Shown here in pieces: positions 1 to 8,446 of a stretch of DNA of 39,215 bases. A program made the translations under genes and the position numbers. This stretch comes from an uncultured Clostridia bacterium (GTDB lineage Bacteria; Bacillota; Clostridia; Christensenellales; UBA1242), in assembly GCA_937914725.1 (NCBI GenBank), contig CALDMJ010000216.1:1-39215 (forward strand), written 5' to 3'. The notes under the pieces were generated by a model that did no database searches, was not told the origin of the DNA, and saw only the letters and a program-made list of their open reading frames with translations. The stretch's first letter is position 1. The number at the start of each line of letters is the position of its first letter.

Positions 1-3000
1 CCCTCAGTTGAAAGCGGACGCGACAGAGTGCCATTTGAAACAAGAATTTCATCCGTTTGCCCATCGACAATATCAAATCCTGTCACCAAAAAGTCTACAA
101 CGTGCAATTTATTTACTATTCTTGATTTTGTTTTAACGCCATTGATTGTGCGTTCGACAACAAGTTCTACGTTAAAAGTCTTTCCTTTTTCAAACGCGGC
201 GTTTGCAAGAATGACATATTTGATTGTTTGTCTTTCGCCCGAAATAATTGTGTTTCCAGTTTTCACGAGCGAAACGCCTGCGACAATTGCACCGCTTGCA
301 TCCGTTATTTTGCTTGAAATGCCCGATGTTTCGTTGACAGCGCTATCGGTAACAACGGTAAATTCGTTGTTCACTTGATGTGCAACATAATATTCGTGCG
401 CAACACTCTTATATGTTCTGCCATTTGTCAAGTCAAATGTTAAATATGGCGCTTGCAAAGCGGTCAATTCGATTGTTTTTGTGATATAAGGCGCACTCTC
501 CCCCTCTTTGAATGCTGAAATCGTGATTGTGAACACTTGTCCCGTTGTGATAGAGGAGCCTGTAACGGTGCGCAAGAAAATTCTACCATCAAAGGCATAC
601 TCAAAGTTGCCGTCCTCTTTCAAGCGTTTTGTAGATTGACGTTTGACACTGATACCATTTGTGATGATTTGAGTATTTTCAACTCTTGTATCATAGTTAT
701 TTGCGTCGATATTGTAGTAAACTTGCTCAAAAGTGATTATGTCATTTTGAACAGTGCTACTTGTGATTTCAAGTCTATCGAATGTACTATAGTCGGGATA
801 TAAATTTACAACAAGCAATCCATATTGCCCTGGGATGATTTTGGTCGAAACTTCTTCCCCAGCGCCCGTCAAGTTTGCGTCAAAATCGGCGCCGTCGTTG
901 TAGTGATTTACCAAAATATTCGAAAGAGATTGCGGAACAAGCGTCAAAGTGAACGATTTTGTTGCTTTTGTTCCATTTGCATATGTCACACCAAATTCGA
1001 TTGTAAATGCTTCTCTTTGCAAAATTGCAAGGGCCCCATCTACATTTGTGCTTGGTGCAATTTCGAATGTTAATGTCTTTGTGTTTTGCGTTTCGTCAAA
1101 TTGGGCTTGCAAAATCTCCATTGCAAACTTTGTATTTTGGGAAATTCCTTTGTTCATAACGCCTTGTGAGAGATCATATTCTTCACACTCTTTGACGTTG
1201 CCATCATTGTCTAGTTTGCTACCATTGTAGATTTTGACAAAGTCGATGATGTCATTTTTTTGGTCAGTTGTCAATGTGACGTCATAATTTAGTGTTGTGT
1301 CAGGCATTATTTCTTCACTTGCGCTTTGCAAATTGAAATTGCTTAAACCCTCGTAAATTATCAAGTCGAAGTCATAGTATATGTCAGACAAAACAACTTT
1401 TGTTTCCACAATTTCGGTGCCGCTGGAGAATTGCGCTGCGATATATGGATATATTCTTGCGCTTGTTGTGATGGCTGAAAGTGCGGTCATAATTTGACTT
1501 GCATCATATCTCACAAAAAACGACTTGTCATTATTTACTTCAAATCTATCAAATGTGACGATGTTTGCTTCGTCGAATGAGAACAAGTATCCACCGCTAG
1601 CAAGTGCTGCAAACTGACTTTCAACATCGTTGTTTGTTTCGACATTGTAGTTTGAAATCTTAAAATCGAAGGTTCCGTCAAGCGCGACTTTCAGTTCTTT
1701 ATAAGTTTGGTTGTTTTCAACGCGCTTATTGATGTTGTCGACATCAATGCTTGTGATGCCATAAACGACAAACACTTCGACGTCACAGAACACGCTTTCG
1801 TCAAGGTCACTGGCAAAGCGTAACACTGCGCGCCCTTGCCCGAGCGTTGTCATTGAAGCCCCTTCAACTTTCAGGACGTTTTGTCCCTCAATTACCTTGA
1901 CAATGACATTTTTGTTGCGGCTAGTGTTTGGCGAAACGACGATTGAGAACATATCTTTTAGATAGTAAACATTATTCGCTTCTGTGGCGTTTGCACCAGT
2001 ATTGTAGAACAAAATCAACTGCGTGTCACTGTTCTTGTAATATCTGTTGCCATCACCCATACGGCCGCGGTTTGCCTTGTTAAGTTCGCCGAGGACTCTT
2101 GCTTGCAAACTTGTTGGGCTTTGTGTAAGCAAAAGTTCCCCGCGGGCACTTTCTTCGGCAGCGTCGATTTTGATAATCTTCTTACCAAAGTTGATGCCTG
2201 ATTTCGTTGTGAAATCACTAGCATTTTCACTGTACATTGTTTGATTTGTCGTTGTAAAATCTCCAACATATGAAAGTGAATAGCAACTAGAGATTGCGCC
2301 GTTGTTTGAATCAACAAATATGTGCTGGATGTCTGTATTCAATTGGACATTTGCAAAACTTTTAGCAATTGTGCCGTCATTTCTACCTGCAAATGCGCCA
2401 AATTGGCTAATGTTGCTAGCTGAAATAGCGAAATCGGCATTTTCGTTGTTATTCTTCCTTTGCGCTGAATAGGAATTGATGAAACTATACTTGATTGTTC
2501 CTTCAGCGTTCGCACCGACGACGCCGCCGTAGTTAGCAAACATTGAATCGTCGTAGTTTTCAAAGTGCACCTTATCGTCGCAAATCTCGACGATGCCGAA
2601 TGTAATTGTTCCCGCAACTGCGCTTGACGCAAGTCTTGCGTTTTCGCCGACGATACCGCCCGCGAATTTGTTCGCTTTGATAAAGCCTGTGAATCTAACA
2701 CTAACTATGCTGCCGTAGTTGACTGCACTAATTCCGCCGACATATTGTGGGCTTGTAATCGTTGCTTTTGAATAAGCACCCGTAATTGATGCGAAGTTTA
2801 CGGCGCTAATTCCGCCGATAATCGCGTTTTGCGTATGGTTTTCAAAGTAGATGCTTGAGTTTACAGTTTCGTCGTTATAGTCGACATTGTAGTTTGTCTC
2901 ACCGCTTGATGGAGTTAAGAGGTCGCCGACAAACACAAATTGCCCGACAATGTTCTTGTGGTTTTCGCCGCATACGCCGCCAACTCTTACATTTGCAGTT

Positions 3001-6000
3001 GCTGCATCGTCAACAATAATGCCGTATGCACCGTATGTTATACTGCCCGAATTTTCGATAATTCCGTAGTTTGCACCTGAAATACCGCCGACAAGTGCAG
3101 TGCCTAATGTACTTTGCGTGTCATTCTTTGTTGCTTTGACAACAAGGTTGCCGTTAAATCTAACCTTTACATTACTAATTGTTCCGTAGTTCACGCCCGC
3201 AACAAAACCAAGATGCGAAACTTCGTTTGCGCCGAGCGAGGCATCAAAATTACTTGCCGTGACAGAAATTGTCAAATCTTTAATTGTAGCACCCTCAAGG
3301 ACTCCTTTGTCTTTCGTTCCAAGGCAAGCAAATAGCCCATAATAGCCATCCGCCGCCCCTTTGATGTTGAACTTGAGGTTGTTAATTCCATTAATAATTG
3401 TTTTCCCGTCGTTTATAATGTATTTCCCGCTCAAACTGCCTGTGAAAGGATTTTCCACACTGCCGATTGGCGTGAAGTTGTCGATTGCTGAAAGGTCAAT
3501 GCTTTGCGCAAGCACGTATGCTTTGTCCATTGCTTGCGAGATGTTTAGCAAATCGACATAACTTTCAATTTCGTACGGATTTTCGACCGAACCATCTGCA
3601 ACGCGTACGAGAATAACGCGTTTTTTCGTAATTTGGTCGTAATTTATCGTTTCGGACTTAATATTGTCGGCTGGAATGACCCAAACAACTGCGTATCCAC
3701 CAAGTCCGCTCTTTGGCGTGATGAGTCCGCTTTCTGTGACGTCGATTAGCGTCGACTCGCTGCGACTATAGTTTGCCTCGTCCGTAAACCAATTTTCACC
3801 GCCGCCTGTTTTTGTAATGTCAAATGCGTGGTAAATGAGCGTCCTATTTGCCGCATCGACAGGCATAGCGGTTGCCCTGATTTGGTAACTATCGCGGCTT
3901 GCAGCGCCTGAAATTGCCGTACCCTTCAAATATACGCCGCGCGAGGTGTTGTAATCTTCAAGCAAAATGCTTTCGACAGTTTTTGCGCGCTTGATTGTGA
4001 CCAAGCACTCTACTGTGAACGTGCGTGAATACTCCGTAACGGACGCGACAAGCGTAACGGTTCGCGAGTCGCCATCAGCGAGATTTAATTTACCTGTGAC
4101 GCGAACGCTACCATTCTCCAAAACTTCAATTATATCTTTATATTGCGTTTCCTTTATTGACCAAACAATATCTTGCTTGTTAATTGTCGCATTTGAAGGA
4201 ACAATGTTTGCACTGATTGTTGTTTGCGATTTGCCAATTTCGGAAATCCCAAGTGTGTTGATGTCAGTCAAAATGACTGTACTTGATGAAAGCGAAACGC
4301 TTTCAATCGGGATGATTGAAGAGAATAAAATTTCTTTTGTCATTTCATCGGTTTCAGTCATATTGCCTGTTTCGGCATCATATGTAAGCCCGATAACTGT
4401 GACAACAACCTTGAAACTCTTGACGACTGTTTGCGTTGTCAAAAAGCCATCTTTTGAAATGCTAACAAGTCCAGCGCTTGCGCCGTTGACTTCAGTGACC
4501 TCATATTTCACACTCTTAGTCTTGGACATAGCGGGATAATTTGCAACACCGATTTTTACATTGCGTCCCGCGACAATAACTGCGGATTCGACAGTCTGCC
4601 CGATTGTTGTGCCATTGTTTGAAGTGTAGTCAATCATCTTTCTTTCGATGACTTGCGCGTCGTCTTTTGGCGAGGCAAGGGTTGTGACAAAATCTTCAAA
4701 CGGAGCAACTACTTCTACCGCTGTTCGCCCATATGTATTGCCGTTTGAAACGTATGAAAGCGTTGCATAACCCGTCTTTAGTGCGTAAATGCGATGTGTT
4801 TGAGTTTCTTCATCATAGGCGACTTGGACAACTTCGGGGTTGTTTGATATAACTTCGACAGTAGATTTTCTTGCACCCGCTGGCTCGACTGTAAAACTTA
4901 GTTCGGTATTTGTCCCCCAGCCATATGATTCACTGTACCAAAGCGTAACTGATTGCGCAGCGGTGACGTTTTCGACTGCGGTCAAGCAGTTTACTTTGAC
5001 TATAAGTGGGTCGCAAAGAGATTCACCGACTGGCGCAATTTCAAAAGTAAATGTTTCATTTGCAAGCGTGCCATCGTGGCTAATAAACATTCTTGTTCCG
5101 CTTTCAATTTCGCCCTCCGCATTACCAACTGCGCCACCAAGAGAATCGACAATACTCAAGTGGTTTTTAATTTCCTCGCCGATTATCATTTTGTATTTTG
5201 CGTTGCTAGCACTATTGGGCTTGAGCGTAACGATAAACTCCGTGCCGCGATTCATACTTGTTCGACTTGCGTTGTAGACTGTGATTTCGTCATTTTCGGC
5301 GCTAGTGACTATTTCGGTGACTGCGTCAATTATCGTGAAATCGACTTTATGACTTGCAACAACCATATTTTCATAATCACTATAGTACACCTCAAACACA
5401 ACGCTTGTGTCGCCCGTGTCGATTGGGCTGAGAACCACTTGCGTGTTTGTGCGCGCAGATTCTTTTTCAGTCAAAAAACGCGTATCATTCGAAACAACTC
5501 TTATCGCAAGCATTTCTTTGACTGTGTCAATATTATAATCAAATGACACGGCAAACAACGCCTTTGTTGGGTCATTTTTCACCCACTGCATAGTGTCTTC
5601 CAAAGATTGATTGCCCTCATTGAAAGCGCCATAAAAAGCGATTTGCTCAGCGTTCACATTTGGCAAAACCGCAACGTCCACTTCCGCAAAAACTTCTGCA
5701 CTTTCTTTGAACTTTGGAGAAACGCGAACGCGGATAGTTTCGGTCGTAGCTTCCGTAACAGACAAGTTACCATCGCTATCAATGCTTGCGCCTGCAACAT
5801 CTTCCGCGAGACTAAATTCGACATCGCGAACATTTGCATCGCTCGGCGTGAACACGAGTTTTGTCACATCAATCTTTGTCGGTGCGCCGCCAATGACAAC
5901 CGCTGGTTCGTAATCCTTTTCAAAACTCAAAGCGGATACCTTGCGCACAATGCTGACTTTGACAGTCAACTTCTTGCCGCCCTCTTTTGAGTTTATGTAA

Positions 6001-6341
6001 AGCTCTACATTACCTGGTTTTTTTGCGATAATTTCCGCCGTTGTTGTGTCACCGTCAAGTTTTGTGCTTTTCACGTACAACTTTGACGTATCACTTGAAG
6101 TGAACATCGCTTCTTTAGAAATCTTTTCGCCGACTCCTGAAATCCTAACCTTGACCTCAGCCGTATTGGGGTCAAGCTCTCCTTCGGGGGTATTGACCTC
6201 AACATTTTCAGTGAGTTGAATTTCAATATTTGAATCAGTTATCAATTCCATTTTCATTTTTTGATACGGACTTCCGCAAGCAGATAGCGTGCAAGCGACG
6301 CCTATCAAAAATGTTATCAATAACGCATATAATTTCTTCAT
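1..6341 (-). CDS. Large surface lipoprotein with Big-like and GLUG repeats (3' end beyond window)
   Basis: An open frame runs without a stop from the ATG at 6341 to the left edge, about 2113 codons, so the C-terminus is missing. The start follows GGAGAA seven bases upstream. The first 22 residues are a lipoprotein signal peptide with lipobox L19-S20-A21-C22, so the mature protein should be lipid-anchored on the outer face of the membrane. Residues about 30-880 read as consecutive bacterial Ig-like (Big-type) beta modules. Coding positions about 3600-2280 read as GLUG repeats, with motifs such as VGGISAVNYGSI, FAGGIVGENA and HLGFVAGVNYGTIS preceded by an ENPYEIESYVDLLNIS-type entry segment. 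Further beta-rich modules follow to the edge. GLUG proteins are usually surface adhesins or stalks; the ligand is unknown. It has its own promoter (6458-6487) and is separated from the TasA-like gene upstream by terminators. No cell-wall sorting signal can be judged because the end is not visible. Confidence 0.85.
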   Translation of the reverse strand, partial: MKKLYALLITFLIGVACTLSACGSPYQKMKMELITDSNIEIQLTENVEVNTPEGELDPNTAEVKVRISGVGEKISKEAMFTSSDTSKLYVKSTKLDGDTTTAEIIAKKPGNVELYINSKEGGKKLTVKVSIVRKVSALSFEKDYEPAVVIGGAPTKIDVTKLVFTPSDANVRDVEFSLAEDVAGASIDSDGNLSVTEATTETIRVRVSPKFKESAEVFAEVDVAVLPNVNAEQIAFYGAFNEGNQSLEDTMQWVKNDPTKALFAVSFDYNIDTVKEMLAIRVVSNDTRFLTEKESARTNTQVVLSPIDTGDTSVVFEVYYSDYENMVVASHKVDFTIIDAVTEIVTSAENDEITVYNASRTSMNRGTEFIVTLKPNSASNAKYKMIIGEEIKNHLSIVDSLGGAVGNAEGEIESGTRMFISHDGTLANETFTFEIAPVGESLCDPLIVKVNCLTAVENVTAAQSVTLWYSESYGWGTNTELSFTVEPAGARKSTVEVISNNPEVVQVAYDEETQTHRIYALKTGYATLSYVSNGNTYGRTAVEVVAPFEDFVTTLASPKDDAQVIERKMIDYTSNNGTTIGQTVESAVIVAGRNVKIGVANYPAMSKTKSVKYEVTEVNGASAGLVSISKDGFLTTQTVVKSFKVVVTVIGLTYDAETGNMTETDEMTKEILFSSIIPIESVSLSSSTVILTDINTLGISEIGKSQTTISANIVPSNATINKQDIVWSIKETQYKDIIEVLENGSVRVTGKLNLADGDSRTVTLVASVTEYSRTFTVECLVTIKRAKTVESILLEDYNTSRGVYLKGTAISGAASRDSYQIRATAMPVDAANRTLIYHAFDITKTGGGENWFTDEANYSRSESTLIDVTESGLITPKSGLGGYAVVWVIPADNIKSETINYDQITKKRVILVRVADGSVENPYEIESYVDLLNISQAMDKAYVLAQSIDLSAIDNFTPIGSVENPFTGSLSGKYIINDGKTIINGINNLKFNIKGAADGYYGLFACLGTKDKGVLEGATIKDLTISVTASNFDASLGANEVSHLGFVAGVNYGTISNVKVRFNGNLVVKATKNDTQSTLGTALVGGISGANYGIIENSGSITYGAYGIIVDDAATANVRVGGVCGENHKNIVGQFVFVGDLLTPSSGETNYNVDYNDETVNSSIYFENHTQNAIIGGISAVNFASITGAYSKATITSPQYVGGISAVNYGSIVSVRFTGFIKANKFAGGIVGENARLASSAVAGTITFGIVEICDDKVHFENYDDSMFANYGGVVGANAEGTIKYSFINSYSAQRKNNNENADFAISASNISQFGAFAGRNDGTIAKSFANVQLNTDIQHIFVDSNNGAISSCYSLSYVGDFTTTNQTMYSENASDFTTKSGINFGKKIIKIDAAEESARGELLLTQSPTSLQARVLGELNKANRGRMGDGNRYYKNSDTQLILFYNTGANATEANNVYYLKDMFSIVVSPNTSRNKNVIVKVIEGQNVLKVEGASMTTLGQGRAVLRFASDLDESVFCDVEVFVVYGITSIDVDNINKRVENNQTYKELKVALDGTFDFKISNYNVETNNDVESQFAALASGGYLFSFDEANIVTFDRFEVNNDKSFFVRYDASQIMTALSAITTSARIYPYIAAQFSSGTEIVETKVVLSDIYYDFDLIIYEGLSNFNLQSASEEIMPDTTLNYDVTLTTDQKNDIIDFVKIYNGSKLDNDGNVKECEEYDLSQGVMNKGISQNTKFAMEILQAQFDETQNTKTLTFEIAPSTNVDGALAILQREAFTIEFGVTYANGTKATKSFTLTLVPQSLSNILVNHYNDGADFDANLTGAGEEVSTKIIPGQYGLLVVNLYPDYSTFDRLEITSSTVQNDIITFEQVYYNIDANNYDTRVENTQIITNGISVKRQSTKRLKEDGNFEYAFDGRIFLRTVTGSSITTGQVFTITISAFKEGESAPYITKTIELTALQAPYLTFDLTNGRTYKSVAHEYYVAHQVNNEFTVVTDSAVNETSGISSKITDASGAIVAGVSLVKTGNTIISGERQTIKYVILANAAFEKGKTFNVELVVERTINGVKTKSRIVNKLHVVDFLVTGFDIVDGQTDEILVSNGTLSRPLSTE

Positions 6342-6457
6342 AAGTTCTCCAAACTCAATAACAATTTTCGCTTTGTTATAGTTTTTTCATTATTTTTTTT
6401 ATTATGCAATAAGGGTCAGCATTTGCGCCGATTTCAACCTATTCATACTATGGTTTT

Positions 6458-6487
6458 ATTATACCAATTTTGCGGCATTCAAGTCAA
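6458..6487 (-). promoter_or_regulatory. Sigma-A-type promoter of the GLUG/Big lipoprotein gene
   Basis: On the minus strand a TTGACT box (6487-6482) and a perfect TATAAT box (6463-6458) are 18 bases apart. Transcription would start near 6451, giving a 5' leader of about 110 bases before the ATG at 6341. No riboswitch fold was recognised in that leader. Confidence 0.7.
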
Positions 6488-6496
6488 ACAAATTGA

Positions 6497-6680
6497 GGGC
6501 TTTCCAGCAAAAAAAAGGTACATAGTCAATTAACTATGTACCAAATAACATATAGTGCCACAGACTAAACCTGCAGCAGCGGGCTTTCCCGCAAAAAAAG
6601 CACATAACCAATTAACTATGTATCCAAATTGTATAGTGCCACAGTACAAACCTGCAGCAGCGGGCTTTGCCACTGCTGCA
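6497..6680. repeat. Tandem palindromic intergenic repeat, about 2.2 units of 81-84 bp
   Basis: Unit 1 spans 6497-6580 (84 bp), unit 2 spans 6581-6661 (81 bp) and a third unit starts at 6662 but diverges after about 10 bases. Each full unit begins GGGCTTTCC followed by GC and an A-run. It then carries an inverted repeat around CAATTAACTATGTA, then TATAGTGCCACAG, and ends CCTGCAGCAGC. By eye the two full units are roughly 80% identical. The junctions GCGGG-CTTT-CCCGC (6579-6592) and GCAGCAG...CTGCTGC can also fold. A related core, AGCAGTGGC-TTT-GCCACTGCT, sits at 38898-38918, so this may be a dispersed family. It fills most of the 423-bp gap 6342-6764, together with a terminator and the promoter of the lipoprotein gene; no small gene is apparent there. 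Confidence 0.75.
6509..6542 (-). terminator. Strong hairpin terminator inside repeat unit 1
   Basis: GGTACATAGT (6517-6526) and ACTATGTACC (6533-6542) form a perfect 10-bp stem with a 6-base loop. On the minus strand it is followed by eight U residues (6516-6509). It lies just upstream of the lipoprotein promoter and would block read-through from the TasA-like gene. The matching hairpin in unit 2 is degraded to about 5 bp. Confidence 0.65.
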
Positions 6681-6686
6681 ACGCAT

Positions 6687-6710
6687 AAAAAGAACGGCAA
6701 TTTGCCGTTC
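6687..6710 (-). terminator. Terminator of the TasA-like gene
   Basis: GAACGGCAA and TTGCCGTTC form a 9-bp stem (6692-6700 with 6702-6710) followed on the minus strand by five U residues (6691-6687). It lies about 55 bases after the stop codon at 6765. A short palindrome, TACAGT-A-ACTGTA (6733-6745), lies between the stop and the terminator. Confidence 0.75.
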
Positions 6711-6764
6711 TCATAGTTTTTTTATCTATATTTACAGTAACTGTAGCAATGCACTATCGCGCTA

Positions 6765-7691
6765 TCATTTTGTTGCGTCCCTCATAATCCCTTTCCAAGT
6801 TTCAGGAGCACTGTTCCAGCAAGCGTCCGTTTGTGAACTCAAGTTTGAAACATTTGCATTGACAAACTTAATTGTAACTTTGACCGTAACCGACTTGTTT
6901 GCGTATTGATTTGCTATAGCCGATTCAGCAGTGACAGCATATTGCTTAAACAACACAGCAGTGCTTGTTGAACCACCGCTCTTCTTGGTAAGTACATTGT
7001 TATAATAATAATATTTAGTAGTAGCAGTTTTCCCTGTGTCGTTAATTTCTTCCTTAATATTGCCTACAGTCCAAAAACTCTCTCTCAATGTTGGCGTCGC
7101 AACCATTTCTATAGGATAAGTTGTGTCCTCTTGGTGTTCTTCATAGATTTCTATCTTGAAGCAAACAAAAACATCCCCTTCGCCGTTGTTGCGAACAGTA
7201 AGTCCCCTCTCAATCTTGTCGCCCATATTGTAATCTTTGACTTCATCACTGAATTTGCGAACAGTTTCACCATATGTCATACCCTCGTCAATGTCGACAG
7301 TGATTTCTTTTTCATCGCTGCTATTTAAAAGCATAGGAACAACAACTGCTGCGCCGACCGCGATTGCCGCGATAAGCACAACCAAAACAAGTGAAAATAC
7401 AAGTTTTTTGACAGTTCTTTTCTTTTTAGGGTCTTGACCGCCTTTTTTGCCTTGCATCGCGCTCTGAAGTTCGGCTTGCTTCGCTTCCTCAGTCGAAACA
7501 TCCGTGCTTGGTGCAGCCTTCGGCGCTTTAGGTGCGGCTGCAGCGGCGTTATCTGCCGTTGTTGGTGCTTTCTTTGTTGCTGGTGCTTTTTTAGGGGCAG
7601 CAGGTTTTGATGTAGCGGTTGTTGATGCCGCTTTCGGCGCGCTCGCCTTTGGTGCGGCGGGTTTGGTTGGTTTGATTGGTTCGTCTTCCAC
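6765..7691 (-). CDS. Membrane-anchored TasA/camelysin-like protein with Lys-Ala-Pro-rich cytoplasmic tail
   Basis: 308 residues. The start is a GTG at 7691 with an excellent AGGAGG seven bases upstream. Residues 1-65 are low-complexity Pro/Ala/Lys/Thr. Residues 88-96 are basic (KKKRTVKK), followed by one membrane segment at about 97-122. The extracellular part (about 125-308) is a single beta-rich domain that opens with a conserved-looking GDKIERGLTVRNNGEGDVFV stretch and ends in a Trp-containing SAPETW motif. That arrangement resembles TasA/CalY (camelysin) biofilm-fibre proteins, whose mature domains start with a pattern of ordered strands and contact a SipW peptidase. The 95-residue tail before the membrane segment is unusual: typical SipW substrates have a short signal peptide. 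The protein may be a membrane-held base or anchor of a fibre, or the segment may still be cut by SipW. It is the third gene after sipW, with its own possible promoter. The family assignment is by motif and context only. Confidence 0.7.
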   Translation of the reverse strand: MEDEPIKPTKPAAPKASAPKAASTTATSKPAAPKKAPATKKAPTTADNAAAAAPKAPKAAPSTDVSTEEAKQAELQSAMQGKKGGQDPKKKRTVKKLVFSLVLVVLIAAIAVGAAVVVPMLLNSSDEKEITVDIDEGMTYGETVRKFSDEVKDYNMGDKIERGLTVRNNGEGDVFVCFKIEIYEEHQEDTTYPIEMVATPTLRESFWTVGNIKEEINDTGKTATTKYYYYNNVLTKKSGGSTSTAVLFKQYAVTAESAIANQYANKSVTVKVTIKFVNANVSNLSSQTDACWNSAPETWKGIMRDATK

Positions 7692-7722
7692 GATTTTTCC
7701 TCCTACTAACTTTACTTTCTTT

Positions 7723-7751
7723 ATTTTATACTTTTTTTAAATTCAAAGCAA
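7723..7751 (-). promoter_or_regulatory. Possible promoter of the second TasA-like gene
   Basis: On the minus strand TTGCTT (7751-7746) and TAAAAT (7728-7723) are 17 bases apart. The predicted start of transcription is about 25 bases upstream of the GTG at 7691. The -35 box is only partly canonical, and co-transcription from the gene upstream is equally possible. Confidence 0.4.
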
Positions 7752-7801
7752 GCGTTTTGACGCACTTTTTGCATATTTTTGTCGATTTGCGGCATATTTC
7801 G

Positions 7802-8362
7802 TTATGGCAGGGCTGAAATCCATTCTTGTGGTGCGCCGACAAAGTTTGCCGAAATCATACTTTTGGTCGCTTGCATAACATCGACATTGACGCTAACATT
7901 AAGTCCGTTTTCATACACTGTTTCGTCATTTGTCGGGTCGACATCAAAACTTTCAATCAGTTTTACCGTTTGCCCTACGGCAAAAACGCCTTTATAGTAG
8001 AAGTAATTGCCCGACTGTAAAAATTTGCTTGAGTCGTAGTTGACGCTCAATGCGGCGTTGTCGGTAATGCTAAAGCGCAGGTAGCAATCAATCAAATTTG
8101 TCGTGTTTTTGCCCAATTTATCCCGCGCATTAATGACGCTGACGCTCTCATCAATTTGTCCACCCGTGTAGTTTGTGAGGTTTGCAAACAACGGCAAATC
8201 ATTGACAAACTCGAAGTTTGCTTCGCCAACGGTGATTGTTCCTTGCACTTGTGTGTTGCTGCTATAGTACGAAAAACTTGGTAATGTGGCGTATAAAACC
8301 ATTACTGCAAGTATTGCAACGCTAAGTAGTGCTATTATCAAATTTCCTATTTTTTCACTCAT
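7802..8362 (-). CDS. Small secreted TasA/camelysin-like protein (probable SipW substrate)
   Basis: 186 residues from the ATG at 8362, preferred over a GTG fifteen bases upstream because AAAGGTG sits five bases before the ATG and inside the longer version. The N-terminus is a signal segment (residues about 5-28, IGNLIIALLSVAILAVMVLY) followed by LPSFSYYSSNTQVQG, typical of SipW-type signal peptides with a cut after a short small-residue stretch. The mature part of about 155 residues is beta-rich (QGTITVGEANFEF, LIDCYLRFSI, NYFYYKGVFAVGQTV) and ends with GAPQEWISALP. The camelysin/TasA family forms extracellular fibres. The gene lies directly after the peptidase gene and shares the terminal AP-x-x-W motif with the larger TasA-like protein. 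It is probably a fibre subunit, but sequence similarity to TasA is weak by eye. Confidence 0.65.
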   Translation of the reverse strand: MSEKIGNLIIALLSVAILAVMVLYATLPSFSYYSSNTQVQGTITVGEANFEFVNDLPLFANLTNYTGGQIDESVSVINARDKLGKNTTNLIDCYLRFSITDNAALSVNYDSSKFLQSGNYFYYKGVFAVGQTVKLIESFDVDPTNDETVYENGLNVSVNVDVMQATKSMISANFVGAPQEWISALP

Positions 8363-8408
8363 ATCACACCTTTTCACATTAGTGTGTTACAAAATGAAAA
8401 AAATATGC

Positions 8409-8434
8409 AAAAAGACTGCGAATGCAGTCTTTTT
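8409..8434. terminator. Bidirectional hairpin between sipW and the small TasA-like gene
   Basis: AAAAAGACTGC (8409-8419) and GCAGTCTTTTT (8424-8434) pair over 11 bp around a GAAT loop. On the minus strand this is a textbook intrinsic terminator 13 bases after the sipW stop codon and 46 bases before the next start. It could uncouple the peptidase from its substrates or act as an attenuator. No clear promoter is visible in the 46 bases that follow. Confidence 0.7.
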
Positions 8435-8446
8435 GTTGTTAGATTA

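Noticed and set aside
3967..5990. Open frames of 127-197 codons on the plus strand opposite the lipoprotein
   Set aside because: They are antisense to a clearly coding frame with lipobox, Big-like modules and GLUG repeats, and have no ribosome binding sites or protein-like composition.
8363..8377. GTG start for the small TasA-like protein
   Set aside because: The ribosome binding site AAAGGTG lies inside this extension and correctly placed for the ATG at 8362.
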